DNA of 64,000 nucleotides from Rugalucina vietnamica (lineage: Eukaryota; Mollusca; Bivalvia; Lucinida; Lucinidae): assembly GCA_964017185.1 (NCBI GenBank), contig OZ024876.1, positions 26,566,278 through 26,630,277 of the forward strand, given 5' to 3'. This document shows, piece by piece, positions 34,165-46,194 of the stretch. Made by a program: the position numbers and the translations under genes. Every line of letters starts with the position of its first letter. The stretch's first letter is position 1. The notes under the pieces are model-generated. The model was not told where the DNA came from. It made no database searches and saw only the letters and a program-made list of their open reading frames with translations.

Positions 34165-35968
34165 TAAGTATCATTTTATCAAAATATATTGGGCTTCAAG
34201 ATAGCAATGGTTTTCTGACCATTCAAAATAAAACTTTTAAATGGCCTTTTTTAAATCAAAACAGTAATTTTGGATTATTTTTTTATCATCTTTCACAATA
34301 ATAATGTTAACACATGGAATCAATTGCCATTATGTTCAATTCTTGGAACAGCTGATTTGGTTCCCCACTCATTATTCGCCATCTGTGGACTTGTGGATGA
34401 AGACGCGGAAACAATGATGGGTTCGGTCTAATTCCGAAATAATTCGTTCACGATCTTATTTTGTTTCTTAGCATGTTTCATTATGGTTGGTTCCCTACTC
34501 GTATTTCGCCAGGTACCGACTTATGATGATGCGGGAGCAACAGTGGGATCGGTCTAATTGCCGTCATTTCCGGATTGATGTGTGTTTGCATCAACGTATA
34601 TATATGCGGGCGTTCGTGAACGCCCGCAATAAATTAAAAAAAAGGTATATTGAATTTGCACAGTCTGAAGCAATTCTATAAAGTGTGTGATAAAACAATA
34701 CAATTATGTGGAAATGCTTTGATGAAAAAATAAAAATTCAATTTTCTTGTTAATACTGAAAATTTGAAAATCGAAACAATTCCACAAAAATGACACAGTG
34801 TTAAGTACTCAAAATTTTACACCTTAGGGTCCCAAAACAAATGAGAAAGTCAAAAACAATTTAGAAAATCTCAATTTTGGGAAAAGATGCATTTTTCGAC
34901 AACATTGCAATTTTTGAGTTTATTTCCATAAATATCACAGTAAATGAGAAAAATAAACTTCTTTGTCATTTTGTAATCAATTCGAGTTGTTTTGATACCA
35001 AAACAAACCACCTTTCTCATTTCTGTTAAAAGAGATATCATTTCAAAGATTAAGCATAAATATTTGTTTTATATACATATTTTTAAAATCAACGAATTTG
35101 GATGTGTTGATAAGCAGTACCTTCCTTAGATTAATAATGATTGGTACATGCTGTGGTTGGTGGAAAAACGACGACCCATTTGGTTGGAGAGATGGGTTGC
35201 TAAGCTTTATCTGAGACTTTAAACAAAATCTAAAAAATCGTTATTTGTGTCAAAAATGGTATTTTTCTCTCATTATTGCTTTCATTATCTCGAGTAAGGA
35301 TATGAAACGAATGCAGGAGTGGAAGCCCAGACATAGAATTATGGGAATTATGCTGCATTGCGTTTTTTTGTGTTTTCAAAAAGATGCAGTTTTGCAAATT
35401 TTTACTCAATCTCTTCAAAAACAAATTATCACTTTGTTATTTACAGACTCCCATCCTTAAAGACAGTGTGATTTGTTTAAAAAGTTTATTTGAAAAAGAG
35501 AGAAAAGTCTTGTGGTGCAAAACTTCTTTTGATGATTATATATACTGGAACAAAAAAGTAAAAAGCTAAAAAAGGACTAAATTCAGCTTTCAAGTCCCAG
35601 AAAAAAAAAAAAAAAAAAAAAACGTGATGTGTTGTGTTGTGTTTGATGTATTGTAAATATTCCCCAGTTCATTTTGAGTTGCATGAATTATTACATTAAA
35701 CGAAAAATTAAATCCAATGATCATGTAGACCTTGACTAGCTTCAAATGTGCTAGCCCATGTTTGCATGTTGCAAAGCCAACACAAAGGCATTGATCACCT
35801 ACTAGACAGAAACATTTTACATGAACTATAGACACTATAACGAGTGATAATCATTGGTTTAACAGAACTGTGTCTGATTATTTGGCCGAAATCTGAAAGC
35901 AGACTTGCTCCTGGTGCGGCTAATCTTCAAACACAAGTTCAAATTAAGCCAGGCAGATATAGGTATAT
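34165..35968. other. A+T-rich stretch, no gene recognised
   Basis: Holds a diverged direct duplication (GGTTCCCCACTCATTATTCG near 34358; GGTTCCCTACTCGTATTTCG near 34490, each leading to a GGNTCGGTCTAATT phrase). A short hairpin GCGGGCGTTC-GT-GAACGCCCGC follows at 34607-34628, and an A23 run near 35600. Confidence 0.5.
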
Positions 35969-36285
35969 GGCATTCATTTTAATTGGTTGAGACCGGGGCT
36001 TCTGGTCTGATGATTGTTGCACCGTGGTTCATCTGGTGTTTTTCTTTTGCTCCGGATTTTCAATAAGTTATTGGACGCCCCGGGATTTCCATCGTGTGGC
36101 AGCTTACTGAATCTGTGAATCCTCGTTTCAGATTCATCATGGTGGTTCTCAGGATTTATTTGTTTGTCCTTGATGATTCATTGATGATTCATTGACTAGT
36201 AGAGATTCACACCGAGGACCGAACAACTAGCTAAATGTTGTGAACCACTGCATAAGCTTGGTTTCAGGTTATGGCGATGTAAAAC
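35969..36285 (+). mobile_element. Penelope-like 3' tail fragment (j), left part
   Basis: Begins CATTCATTTTAATTGGTTGA. It runs to GATGTAAAAC, where a TA-flanked transposon interrupts it; it resumes at 37485. Confidence 0.85.
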
Positions 36286-36287
36286 TA

Positions 36288-37482
36288 TACTCAGTACAAA
36301 AAGAAACGCAAAGAGTTTATTTTAATTTTTCTCGTATTTATAATATATTTTCAAAGTCTAAGTTATTCTAAGGATTTGCCATTCATATGAGAGTTTCACA
36401 ACTGGGTTTCGTTGGGATTTGAAAACGGGTGTAATTTTTAGGTGAATTCTTGTGAAATCAACATTTTTCTCTTAAAACACAATTGAGAAAATAATTAAAT
36501 AATCTTTTGCTTCGAGCATGATCATTGTGGTCCAGCAAATCATAAAAAGCACAAAATTAATTGAATTTCATTAAAAGAAAAAATTTACTGGGATTTTTAA
36601 AAAATGCGTTTTATGAAAAATAACAAGCTCTTTCGAAATTCGGCATTTTGGTCTGCGACTCCTTTTCGGTAAATGGTGTCCCTTTTCGATTAAATAATGT
36701 AAGTTAATATAAATGTGACTCTCTTAAAGCTTACCCTCAGTTTAAATTTCTGGTCGTTTTTCAGAACCCCCGGTTCATTGAATACAGTTTCTCTATGTGA
36801 TAAAATCTAGATTAAGACAAGGATTTAAAATTTGATAGCATGAAATTTTACTACAGTATTCGACGCCAATTTAACATAATTTGAAATTTACTAGTCACCC
36901 AAATTAATTTTTAGACGTTCTTAAAATTTTGGAATTTTGGTCAAAATGTAAGGTGCGTTACATTTTACGAACAGTATACAGCTGTGTTTTAGACAGTCAT
37001 TATTCTTCTGAAAGAAGTGTTTACTCATATCATTTTCAGCCAAGCACAATTTTTACTTATGACACAAATATTCAGTGTGTACCAGATTGACCATCGTTTT
37101 GAGCATTTTTTCACTTATTCATGTTGTTGACTATAGCAGCCAAAGATAGCCATAATGACTAACAAACTCAATTCTGATTTATGAAAGGCAATCAGAAACT
37201 TATGAATTATCGTTTTAAGGCAAAAAAGTGAACAGAAGAGGTTTTTAAAATGGTAAAAAAGAGTAATCATCACCACAAATTCTTGCGCTTTTTTGTTTAT
37301 GGGTACTCTTTTTTGACGCCGAAAAACATAATGTTTCCGTGTTTGAAAAAATATGGAATTAAGTCTGCGGGTAGAACATATGTCATTCTTCGTTTTCTGT
37401 AAACTTGAAATTATAGTTATCTTTAAAATTGTACAAGTTATGACACAAAATATATCTTTTGCGTTTCTTTATGGACTGAGTA
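36288..37482. mobile_element. 1195-bp TA-flanked inverted-repeat transposon (Tc1/mariner-like, non-autonomous)
   Basis: Terminal inverted repeats of about 25 bp (left TACTCAGTACAAAAAGAAAC, right GTTTCTTTATGGACTGAGTA). It is flanked by TA on each side (36286-36287, 37483-37484). Removing it restores an unbroken Penelope-like tail (GTAAAAC-TA-GTTTAAG, against GTAAAACCGGTTTAAG elsewhere), so insertion and TA duplication are clear. No transposase frame is seen; the interior is A+T-rich and without long ORFs. TA duplication is typical of Tc1/mariner relatives; the exact family is inference. Confidence 0.88.
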
Positions 37483-37484
37483 TA

Positions 37485-37790
37485 GTTTAAGTCCGCTAGT
37501 CATTTATAACTGATCGTTTCAAGGCGATACTTCTGTTGTGGTTTTTATTGTTTTATGTCTTGGTGTTGCATTTTTATGCTGTTTGAACCTTATGTGCGTT
37601 TTCATATTTTTAGTTAGGTATGGGTAACTGAATAGCCACCTGTTAGGAAATAGCTGCTCACTTGGCTTACGATATGTTTTCTTAGTATAAGTACCTAATT
37701 GCCAATTTAGTTTTTCCCACCTCGGTTTTAGGAACGGGATTTTCTTTCTAATTGCGCCATTTCCTGATCATTGTCTACTTGTTCCTTTAT
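37485..37790 (+). mobile_element. Penelope-like 3' tail fragment (j), right part
   Basis: Continues from GTTTAAGTCCGCTAGTC to the terminus TCTACTTGTTCCTTTAT. Confidence 0.85.
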
Positions 37791-38992
37791 ATGAACAGGC
37801 TACAGTTTAATACAAAACTATTGAATTCTAAAGGTTCGACAGTCTAGCAAAAGTTTTAGTTTTTGAACTTTTTGACAGCCTTTCCCCTCGGTTCAAGCAT
37901 GCCATTCGGATATGATGTATGTATTGTTAAAATGCAGTTGTAAGCAAAAAGATTTTCTTGAGCCATGGGTTACATCACAACTGCAATTCGATTTCCTAGG
38001 TATTTGATAGTGGAAATGATGTTTCCAACCCAAATTTGAAAATAAAAACTAGACAAATTGGAAAACATCTTTGGGGCTAATTGAAGAGCCAACCACGCTA
38101 TTGTTTTGAAGGCTGAGATTATTTGCAGTTTCTCAAAAAAGTTTAATTTTCTCATTCCTATAGGCAACTCTCCATTTAGAGTAGCCCTGCTCCTTAGCTG
38201 ATCTGACAATTCGATGAGAAGTTGTTATATACACATGTTTAACAAGCAGAGGCCATACGGACCCGTAGGGATTCACCTGACACCTTGAAATGTTTTAGCC
38301 ACGGGCTCAAGACATTAACTAGCGTCACATCCAATGGCGAAAGACAAAAACTTGAAAACTCACGTACAGTACCTTCATAAACTCTCGAAGGGTCTGAATC
38401 TACTAACGCCAAGTCCATCAGTTTCAAAAATAATGTTCTGTTTATTTTTTTTTACTTTTTCTTTGCATCAAAAATGTCCAATTTGAACATGATTAGATAT
38501 AATTATTAAATTCATTATTTGAACAAATTATAATATAATTATAATCATAATAGAAACAGATGCTAAGTTTATGTAAATACACTCACTTGTTGCAGTCTTT
38601 GTGCATTTTGATTATATTAGCCATTTCAAACATATTTCTCAAGGATGCACTCGGTTTTCTTTCTGATTTCCTGGTCCTTAAGGTGTCTCGATACCAATTT
38701 TTGTTGATAAATAAACCTGTAATTTTAAGACAGCTTAAAATATAGGCGGAATGCTACCAAAAAAAAAAGCGGGAGTATCCATGCATTTTGAAAAGTTATC
38801 GATTTTTCAAAAATCAGAAAATAGACTTTTTGAAATATTTTCAATTTCGTTTTTCACGGAATAGATCTAAAATATGTCAACGAAATGTGTTTTAAACTGT
38901 AAATGTATTCACAAGCTACTTGCCAAATACCAAAATTGAAATGTAAAAATGAATATATGCATTCTTGAGCTGAGCAAAAATTTATTTTTGCG

Positions 38993-39038
<46 letters not shown>

Positions 39039-39190
39039 TTTTTGAACATAATTGTCTAGTAAATCTCCGAGAATATACTTAGAATATCAAAAAACAGATT
39101 TTTGGAAAGGCAAATGATCATCAAATCAAATACGATAATGTATAAATTAATTGGATTGTTTTTTTTCCACGCTTTTTAAGCTGCTATATA
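37791..39190. other. Stretch without a recognised gene
   Basis: Two minus-strand frames, 38239-38427 (with CLSPLD and VLSPWLKHFKVSGES) and 37970-38209, read somewhat protein-like but match no family I know. A poly-A run of about 40 lies at 38993-39033. Confidence 0.35.
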
Positions 39191-39569
39191 AGATCATCCA
39201 AATTTCACAAGAACCAAATAACGATAACTCTCGCTTTTTGAGCTCATTAAAAACAACACCATACTAATCGCATTTTGTCTCGTATTACAGGACAAAATAA
39301 CTGTGACATAAGACAATGAGCATGTGGTGTTTCCAGCCAGCTCATACAAAAACCAGCTCATCATAAACATTTTGTATAATATTTTAGTAACTATACTGTT
39401 TTCCTTACAAGTACATGTATATACAAAAAAATCAAAACTGAAGCCGATATGGGAGGGTTTTAATTGCCCACCTATATGGAATCGCATACTATCATCTCCG
39501 ATCGCGTCAAACGGGAACCTGTCTGGTAACTTTTAGGGAATTAGCTGCTCTGTAGCAGTGCCTTTTTTC
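39191..39569. repeat. Receptor-array flank, block A outer part
   Basis: CGCATTTTGTCTCGTATTAC and ACCAGCTCATACA phrases match 47.75-47.85 kb. The last ~100 bp also match the sequence left of the retroelement tail at 61.4 kb. Confidence 0.55.
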
Positions 39570-39898
39570 ATATGACTATGAAATCGGGTTAAGCCCCCAG
39601 TAATTTTATACATGTATTATTGATCGTTCCAATACGATACTTCTGTTGTGTTTTTTATTGTTTTAAGTTTTGGTGTTGAATTTTGTGCTGTTTGCACCTT
39701 CTGTACATTTCAATATACTTAGTTAAGTCGGGGTAAATGAGAGGCCGTCTATTGGGAAATAGCTTCTTACTCAGCTTAAGATATGTGTTTTTAGTATACG
39801 TACCTGATTGTAAATTTAATCTACTCCAGCCTCGGTTGTTTGAGTGGCAATTTCTTTCTGATTGTGCCAGTTCCTGATCATTGCCTACGTGTATCTTT
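39570..39898 (+). mobile_element. Penelope-like 3' tail fragment (k)
   Basis: Begins CATATGACTATGAAATCGGG and ends TGCCTACGTGTATCTTTTC. It shares an extra ~100-bp 5' module with fragment n at 61.4 kb. Confidence 0.8.
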
Positions 39899-39936
39899 TC
39901 ATACCTCGAGGTTTAGGATGGTCTTTGGTACTGACT

Positions 39937-40429
39937 GTACTAGTTTCTGGTAATTGCCATCTTTTTCAAGAGGATTAAAACATTGGCCAGTATATAACTG
40001 ACGATGGTCCTTGTGACACCACTCTTTGCTAGTTGCATACACAAGTTTAACCGACTGAATATCGTTAGTCAACAGTGTATACACTGAAGAGCTTTAAAAC
40101 GCAAACGTTAAAATTCAAATGCTTTGCATATTTGTAGCAGTTCAGTTTACACACATAAACATTAATATGTATGCAAACTATGTTGTCAAAAAATGAGAAG
40201 TGTAAGAGCGACAATCTTTGATATAGCAATACCCCTAAAATTCAAGATCTATATACCTTTCTCCATGTATACCATTTCAATTTAATCACATTATCATTCT
40301 GCTGGCAGAATAATTTTTAATAAGTTAAACTTTGATTCATTCTTACTATATCACTTTTCTTTAAACTAAATTATGCATCTTACCATTGTTAGACGCTAAT
40401 AACCCATTAGGGTTGATGCAGCGTTAAAC

Positions 40430-40463
<34 letters not shown>

Positions 40464-41430
40464 TAATCAACCAATCAATCAATCATTTAAAATTCAAAAT
40501 TACAAAGTAATATTTAGCCTTGCCCAAGGCTTAGAAATAAAGAAAAACGCCTTTCGTAATTTTTTTTTAAATCTCTGCGGCTAGTCTAGTCTATAGATGG
40601 GGCTCGATTTCTGTAAAACTCAGCCAAGACGATTGAAGAAAAATTCATTGATAGACTAGCTTAGAGACTCGAGAAATTTCAATATAGAGAAAATAATAAA
40701 AATGAAAACAATAATCATATGACATTAATATGTTTTACAGACTAGTAGCTAGTCTAAGTAATATTGAGCACGAGTACAATTTGTCACTTGTCATACAGGA
40801 TATCGCTTTCTCATTAAAAGCGCAGGTTTTGCAAGTTGCACTGATTATCTGACACTGATGCTAGCTTGTCTGAATGGTCATGGTCGATGAAATTTCGACG
40901 TAACTTAACGCCATGACGTCGATTCTCTAGTGACGTAAAATAAAAATAAAAAGTTCAGTTGATCAGACCGGTGTCAACATTTCACTTTCCCAATAGCCTG
41001 GGAAGGACTGCTTAGGTGCCGAATAATTGAACAATGACAAATATGACATCACACATACGTCATGAAATTTGTAAAACTCCAACTGTGCGGATAATTCATT
41101 TTCGAAAACCCGTAGAATGATCAATAAAGAGACAACATTACAACTAATGTGTTTTATATATGGATTACTGCAAATGTGAAATGGTAAAATATGTTGTTTG
41201 CCCATTAATTCAAAGAGACGCTACATGGCAAAAGTTGTACAATGACTTTTTATTGCAAGGGTTAGTCAGTGCCTTTAAAAGTGTCGGTTTCATTTAACAA
41301 TAGAAGTAGAGTACAGATTCCAACCCCTTTCATCTCTTAAGGAAGACTAAAAATGTCATTGGAGCTGAAAACAAATACTAATTAAATCTATTTATTTTTT
41401 TATTGTTTTACGTTTTAAAAAATCTTCATT
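39937..41430 (+). repeat. 1.5-kb tandem duplication, unit 1
   Basis: Starts GTACTAGTTTCTGGTAATTG. It repeats at 41431 with only a few base changes, one extra A and two extra CAAT units. It contains a (CAAT)n tract and GACTAGTAGCTAGTC palindromes. Non-coding as far as can be seen; part of it is related to 60.3-60.9 kb and its first ~160 bp to 47.93-48.04 kb. Confidence 0.95.
40429..40486. repeat. (CAAT)n microsatellite at a SINE-like tail
   Basis: Preceded by GGGTTGATGCAGCGTTAAAC, a phrase common at the ends of tRNA-SINEs in marine invertebrates. The duplicate at 41928-41986 is two units longer. Confidence 0.85.
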
Positions 41431-41924
41431 GTACTAGTTTCTGGTAATTGCCATCTTTTTCAAGAGGATTAAAACATTGGCCAGTATATAACTGACGATG
41501 GTCCTTGTGACACCACTCTTTGCTAGTTGCATACACAAGTTTAACCGACTGAATATCGTTAGTCAACAGTGTATACACTGAAGAGCTTTAAAACGCAAAC
41601 GTTGAAATTCAAATGCTTTGCATATTTGTAGCAGTTCAGTTTACACACATAAACATTAATATGTATGCAAACTATGTTGTCAAAAAAATGAGAAGTGTAA
41701 GAGCGACAATCTTTGATATAGCAATACCCCTAAAATTCAAGATCTATATACCTTTCTCCATGTATACCATTTCAATTTAATCACATTATCATTCTGCTGG
41801 CAGAATAATTTTTAATAAGTTAAACTTTGATTCATTCTTACTATATCACTTTTCTTTAAACTAAATTATGCATCTTACCATTGTTAGACGCTAATAACCC
41901 ATTAGGGTTGATGCAGCGTTAAAC

Positions 41925-41966
<42 letters not shown>

Positions 41967-42936
41967 TAATCAACCAATCAATCAATCATTTAAAATTCAA
42001 AATTACAAAGTAATATTTAGCCTTGCCCAAGGCTTAGAAATAAAGAAAAACGCCTTTCGTAATTTTTTTTTAAATCTCTGCGGCTAGTCTAGTCTATAGA
42101 TGGGGCTCGATTTCTGTAAAACTCAGCCAAGACGATTGAAGAAAAATTCATTGATAGACTAGCTTAGAGACTCGAGAAATTTCAATATAGAGAAAATAAT
42201 AAAAATGAAAACAATAATCATATGACATTAATATGTTTTACAGACTAGTAGCTAGTCTAAGTAATATTGAGCACGAGTACAATTTGTCACTTGTCATACA
42301 GGATATCGCTTTCTCATTAAAAGCGCAGGTTTTGCAAGTTGCACTGATTATCTGACACTGATGCTAGCTTGTCTGAATGGTCATGGTCGATGAAATTTCG
42401 ACGTAACTTAACGCCATGACGTCGATTCTCTAGTGACGTAAAATAAAAATAAAAAGTTCAGTTGATCAGACCGGTGTCAACATTTCACTTTCCCAATAGC
42501 CTGGGAAGGACTGCTTAGGTGCCGAATAATTGAACAATGACAAATATGACATCACACATACGTCATGAAATTTGTAAAACTCCAACTGTGCGGATAATTC
42601 ATTTTCGAAAACCCGTAGAATGATCAATAAAGAGACAACATTACAACTAATGTGTTTTATATATGGATTACTGCAAATGTGAAATGGTAAAATATGTTGT
42701 TTGCCCATTAATTCAAAGAGACGCTACATGGCAAAAGTTGTACAATGACTTTTTATTACAAGGGTTAGTCAGTGCCTTTAAAAGTGTCGGTTTCATTTAA
42801 CAATAGAAGTAGAGTACAGATTCCAACCCCTTTCATCTCTTAAGGAAGACTAAAAATGTCATTGGAGCTGAAAACAAATACTAATTAAATCTATTTATTT
42901 TTTTATTGTTTTACGTTTTAAAAAATCTTCATTGTA
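41431..42936 (+). repeat. 1.5-kb tandem duplication, unit 2
   Basis: Direct repeat of 39937-41430, abutting without a spacer and ending at CTTCATTGTA. It joins the displaced 3' coding tail of receptor 1. Confidence 0.95.
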
Positions 42937-43030
42937 TGTTTAAGTCGTAGCTGTGCTTATTATTCTGATATCAGAATCAGCCTCTAACTCCCGTATACGT
43001 GTCAACGTTTCATCAGTCGTAGACTTAAGA
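42937..43030 (-). pseudogene. Severed C-terminal tail of receptor 1
   Basis: On the minus strand this reads the end of the receptor tail as in receptor 2 (ACGACTGATGAAACG ... GAGTTAGAGGCTGAT), but it is split from its gene by the insertion at 43031-43799. It is probably no longer translated. Confidence 0.8.
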
Positions 43031-43799
43031 ATGTTCGCTGCTAACATTTGGCATTTCGGAACTTCCGATTTTTATTTTGTTGAATATCTCGTAAACGGCT
43101 GCAGATATTTTCCTAATATTCTACATTTTAGTACATATAGATGATAAGCATTGAATGAGCTATGAAAATTGTCCATCTAAGGAACTTCATTTTTCTCCCC
43201 ATTTTCTGCAACTATTGAGAAAATAATAGTTGTCATTAAGATTTAGGGGGTAGGGCAGAAAATGAATATAACGCATCTTCAAATTAATTGCACTGGTTCA
43301 ATGTTAATTTAAGCTTAAAATGGTGTTTTTCAAGTTGTTGGTCCTCTCTTATTTGCACACTAATGTATATATTTCATTCCTTTATTCGAACAATATTAAC
43401 AAGTTGGCTCATTTCAAAATATTGATTTTTTCCGACTTTTCATGTATGTGGGTAGGGTTGTAAAACGAGACGTAAAACTTTGTCATCCACTTCAAGTTGC
43501 AAATTGCTGTATGTTTTTTTTGTCCAAAAAAGTCTGCGTTACATAACTATTAAGACTTTTAAAACATTCTTGGTGTATTTTGTTCAGGACACGTATATTT
43601 GAAAAAAATAAAAAAAAATCAATTAATTTTACTTAATTAAAACATTTTGTTCAGAGGTCTCAGAGGCATGTACATGTAGCTTGACAAAATGCGCACTATA
43701 ACTAATTTTGTTTTCAAATGTCTTGACGTTCTTTGTTTTGGAATCAAAAAAGAGCGGTTCGTAAATAAGTTTGAATACTATTTCTTTGGCAGCGAACAT
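43031..43799. mobile_element. 769-bp insertion in the tail of receptor 1
   Basis: Ends are short inverted repeats: ATGTTCGCTGCTAA on the left, TTGGCAGCGAACAT on the right. Near-identical host bases flank it (CTTAAG and CTTTAG on the gene strand). It is absent from receptors 2 and 3, which read straight through this point. No coding capacity recognised. Probably a non-autonomous DNA transposon; superfamily not assigned. Confidence 0.8.
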
Positions 43800-43800
43800 C

Positions 43801-44826
43801 CTAAAGCGAACTCCTGTCACATCTAGCATCACCATCCTGTGACAGACGAGCGGCAATGATAAAATCACTCCGGGAGAGACGTGATTTAAGGGGTAGCTCA
43901 TGGATTTTCACACTTGACTGAAACTTTTTCTTAAATGCTTCCCAGATACACTTTGGCTTAAGCACTTGTCGAGTGCGCCTGTCCAGGACGAACACAAGTG
44001 TTATCACTGCACCATCTAATGGATCTGCCAGGGAATGCAACAACGCAAGAACGTATCGACTATTGTGGTCATCGGGGGAGCCTTCGATAATGTTCTGGAG
44101 CCGGTGTATAGTTGGAAAGAGAATCACAAGAAAGTATGCGATGGGATAAATCCTGAGGGTATGAACTGCCTCCCTGATAGATTTTCGACGACTGACGTTT
44201 TCAGCGTCGAAAGTACCCACAACGTCCTTTGATCGTGACCGTATCTTGTAGGTTATGACAGCAATAGAGATTAAAAGGAACACAAACGATGCCATCGACC
44301 AGGCATACCACGTGCCAAACATCCACCCGACACTGTTTTTGTACCAGCACCAAGCACCTGCAGGAGCATACGCATCGTCCACGAAAGGTAGTGTTGCAAA
44401 TATCATAGGCAGACCCCAACAAATAAGGGTAATCATCGGCTCGTATTTATCAAGATTTGTCAGCCAGAACACATTCCAAAGTAAGTTGACAATGATTGAA
44501 ATTATCCAAAGTAGAATTACCCAAGAATTGAACTGCAACAAAGCACCTTGAGCTTTACACAGCGGAGTTGATTCTAGTTCGATATCCACTAAAAGGTAGA
44601 ATATAGCTTGCAGAAGTGTTGCTGTGCTCAAATGAATTATCATCCTTTGTGTGAATTCTGTGTACTTTCTGTATAGCCAGACAATGAATATGGTTGATAG
44701 ACATCCTATGATGGACAGCGAAGCTGAAATTCTCTTCGTACGTTTTAGCCAGTCGCACTGTTCAAGTGTTTCGAATGTACTAAGACAGGCTAAAGCGTAA
44801 GCACTTGCATTTGTCATGTTTTCCAT
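43801..44826 (-). CDS. cAMP-receptor-like seven-transmembrane receptor 1 (tail truncated)
   Basis: 341 aa from the ATG shared by all three copies (MENMTNAS). A plasma-membrane GPCR of the Dicty_CAR-like class. That class is best known from slime-mould cAMP receptors; the ligand in animals is unknown. Visible: a short N terminus with N-glycosylation sites (NMT, NAS); TM1 about 33-52; TM2 62-80; TM3 95-122 preceded by the conserved Cys of PLCKAQGALLQF; TM4 with CWGLPMIFATLPF; ECL2 Cys in GAWCWYKNS; TM5 about 167-193; a basic third loop (KIRSRSK ... SRRKSIREAVHTL); TM6 LRIYPIAYFLVILFPTIHRLQN; TM7 YVLALLHSLADPLDGAVITL. The stop arises at the border of a 769-bp insertion, so about 35 C-terminal residues present in receptor 2 are lost. 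Relative to copies 2 and 3 it differs most in the second intracellular loop (VFWLTNLDKYEP). The whole 7TM core is open, so it may still function. No intron. Confidence 0.88.
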   Translation of the reverse strand: MENMTNASAYALACLSTFETLEQCDWLKRTKRISASLSIIGCLSTIFIVWLYRKYTEFTQRMIIHLSTATLLQAIFYLLVDIELESTPLCKAQGALLQFNSWVILLWIISIIVNLLWNVFWLTNLDKYEPMITLICWGLPMIFATLPFVDDAYAPAGAWCWYKNSVGWMFGTWYAWSMASFVFLLISIAVITYKIRSRSKDVVGTFDAENVSRRKSIREAVHTLRIYPIAYFLVILFPTIHRLQNIIEGSPDDHNSRYVLALLHSLADPLDGAVITLVFVLDRRTRQVLKPKCIWEAFKKKFQSSVKIHELPLKSRLSRSDFIIAARLSQDGDARCDRSSL

Positions 44827-46194
44827 AATAAGGTTTAATAGCACATATAAACAATAGCTTTAAGGATCAACATTTAATGAAAAGAAATACAGATGCCACA
44901 GTTTTTCTACATGATATAGAAAACATTTCTTGATCGAGTATCCTTGTTATTATTATGACAATTGTGTCAAATGTTTAAATAAATTGATATTGAAAACTAA
45001 ATGTTTGACCACGTCGAATCACGCCAGTAAACATCCTTAAAAATAACGCTAGGTACTGGACCCTACGAAACAAACAAACTCACACTGCGCGTTGTACAGA
45101 ATATCGCTAGCACATCCTTTTAATATTTAGCTGCGCGGCAGGACTACTATTTTGTGTAAGTTTATGAAATATTTAAGTGTTAATGCACATATATTAGTGA
45201 AGTTACTACCCCTGAAAGATCAGATATCATACATGGACAAGATATATCATAACTTCGGACCAGCATTAATATACTTTCTTATGCAATATGATCTGCGGGT
45301 TTGGTTTTCAAAATATACCCTTTGACAGGTGTGCAGGTACATGTTGTACGTAGCACTCGATATCGACACACATATTTTATATGTGCCTTTGCTTAGATTC
45401 ATTCATTGGTGTGATGTCATAGCATGACATTGGTTTTGATGACTTCAAAGTTTGATGCCGTTTCTTTCAAATAATTGATTAGATGTACATGTACCATCAA
45501 TACAATATAATGGTGTTTTACACATTTTGTTGACTTAAATGAGATGGACATTACCACTTATTTATTAGATAAAAAGTCATTGTTTTTTTTTTTTTTTATT
45601 TTTTTATTTTTTTTTTCGACTTAAAAACTTTACTATCTACTTTCACATTAAATCTAAAGCGTATTGCCTTGGGTCTGATAATGATTTTTCGCAGATATTT
45701 TGCAACTGTTTAAATCTAGATGAAATATTTCCTCGGCAAAATTGAACAATTAATTTGTCGCAAAATGTGCAGCATAATCTTTGAAAATCGGTTGACAAGT
45801 AAAAAAGTTCTGGTCAAAAACATTTTGAATAGGGATTTTCTGGACAAAAAATCTTTTGAAAGGAAGAGAAACATTTTGCGCTAAATTGAATTTCTTGTTC
45901 TTTCATCTTAATTGCTCAAAATCAATATGAAATGACACCAATGACTTACGTGAGACACAATCTTCTTGATCAAGTAAAATTTTTGAAAACATACACATTT
46001 TCATGATCATGGATAATCTCCCTTGCCAATGCAAAATCCCTATTCAAAATTCATGTTGGACATGAAAAGTTTATCAGTTGACCGAATTTCAAAATTTTTG
46101 CAGGTCCTATTATGAAAAACTAAGATCAAGATTTTGATATGCAATTAACTCCTATCGTCCTCCACACAAAATCTTTCAGCGAAAAGCCATTATC
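44827..46194. other. Upstream flank of receptor 1
   Basis: The first ~600 bp resemble the upstream flanks of receptors 2 and 3; a phrase CCACGTCGAATCACG (near 45009) is kept in all three about 150-180 bp before the ATG. A T-rich tract lies at 45580-45618. The part beyond 45.7 kb shows no match. Confidence 0.5.

Noticed and set aside
38239-38427. Real gene or exon (frame with CLSPLD and VLSPWLKHFKVSGES)
   Set aside because: Looks protein-like but short, isolated, without splice sites or a family I can name; left as part of the gene-free stretch.
40963-42708. Two identical 80-codon minus-strand frames (40963-41205 and 42466-42708)
   Set aside because: Identity is explained by the 1.5-kb DNA duplication; no domain, start context or coding bias was seen.
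44035-44551. Plus-strand frames opposite the receptor genes, also seen at 49.3 and 54.0 kb
   Set aside because: They are antisense shadows of a conserved coding sequence, kept because the receptors are kept.
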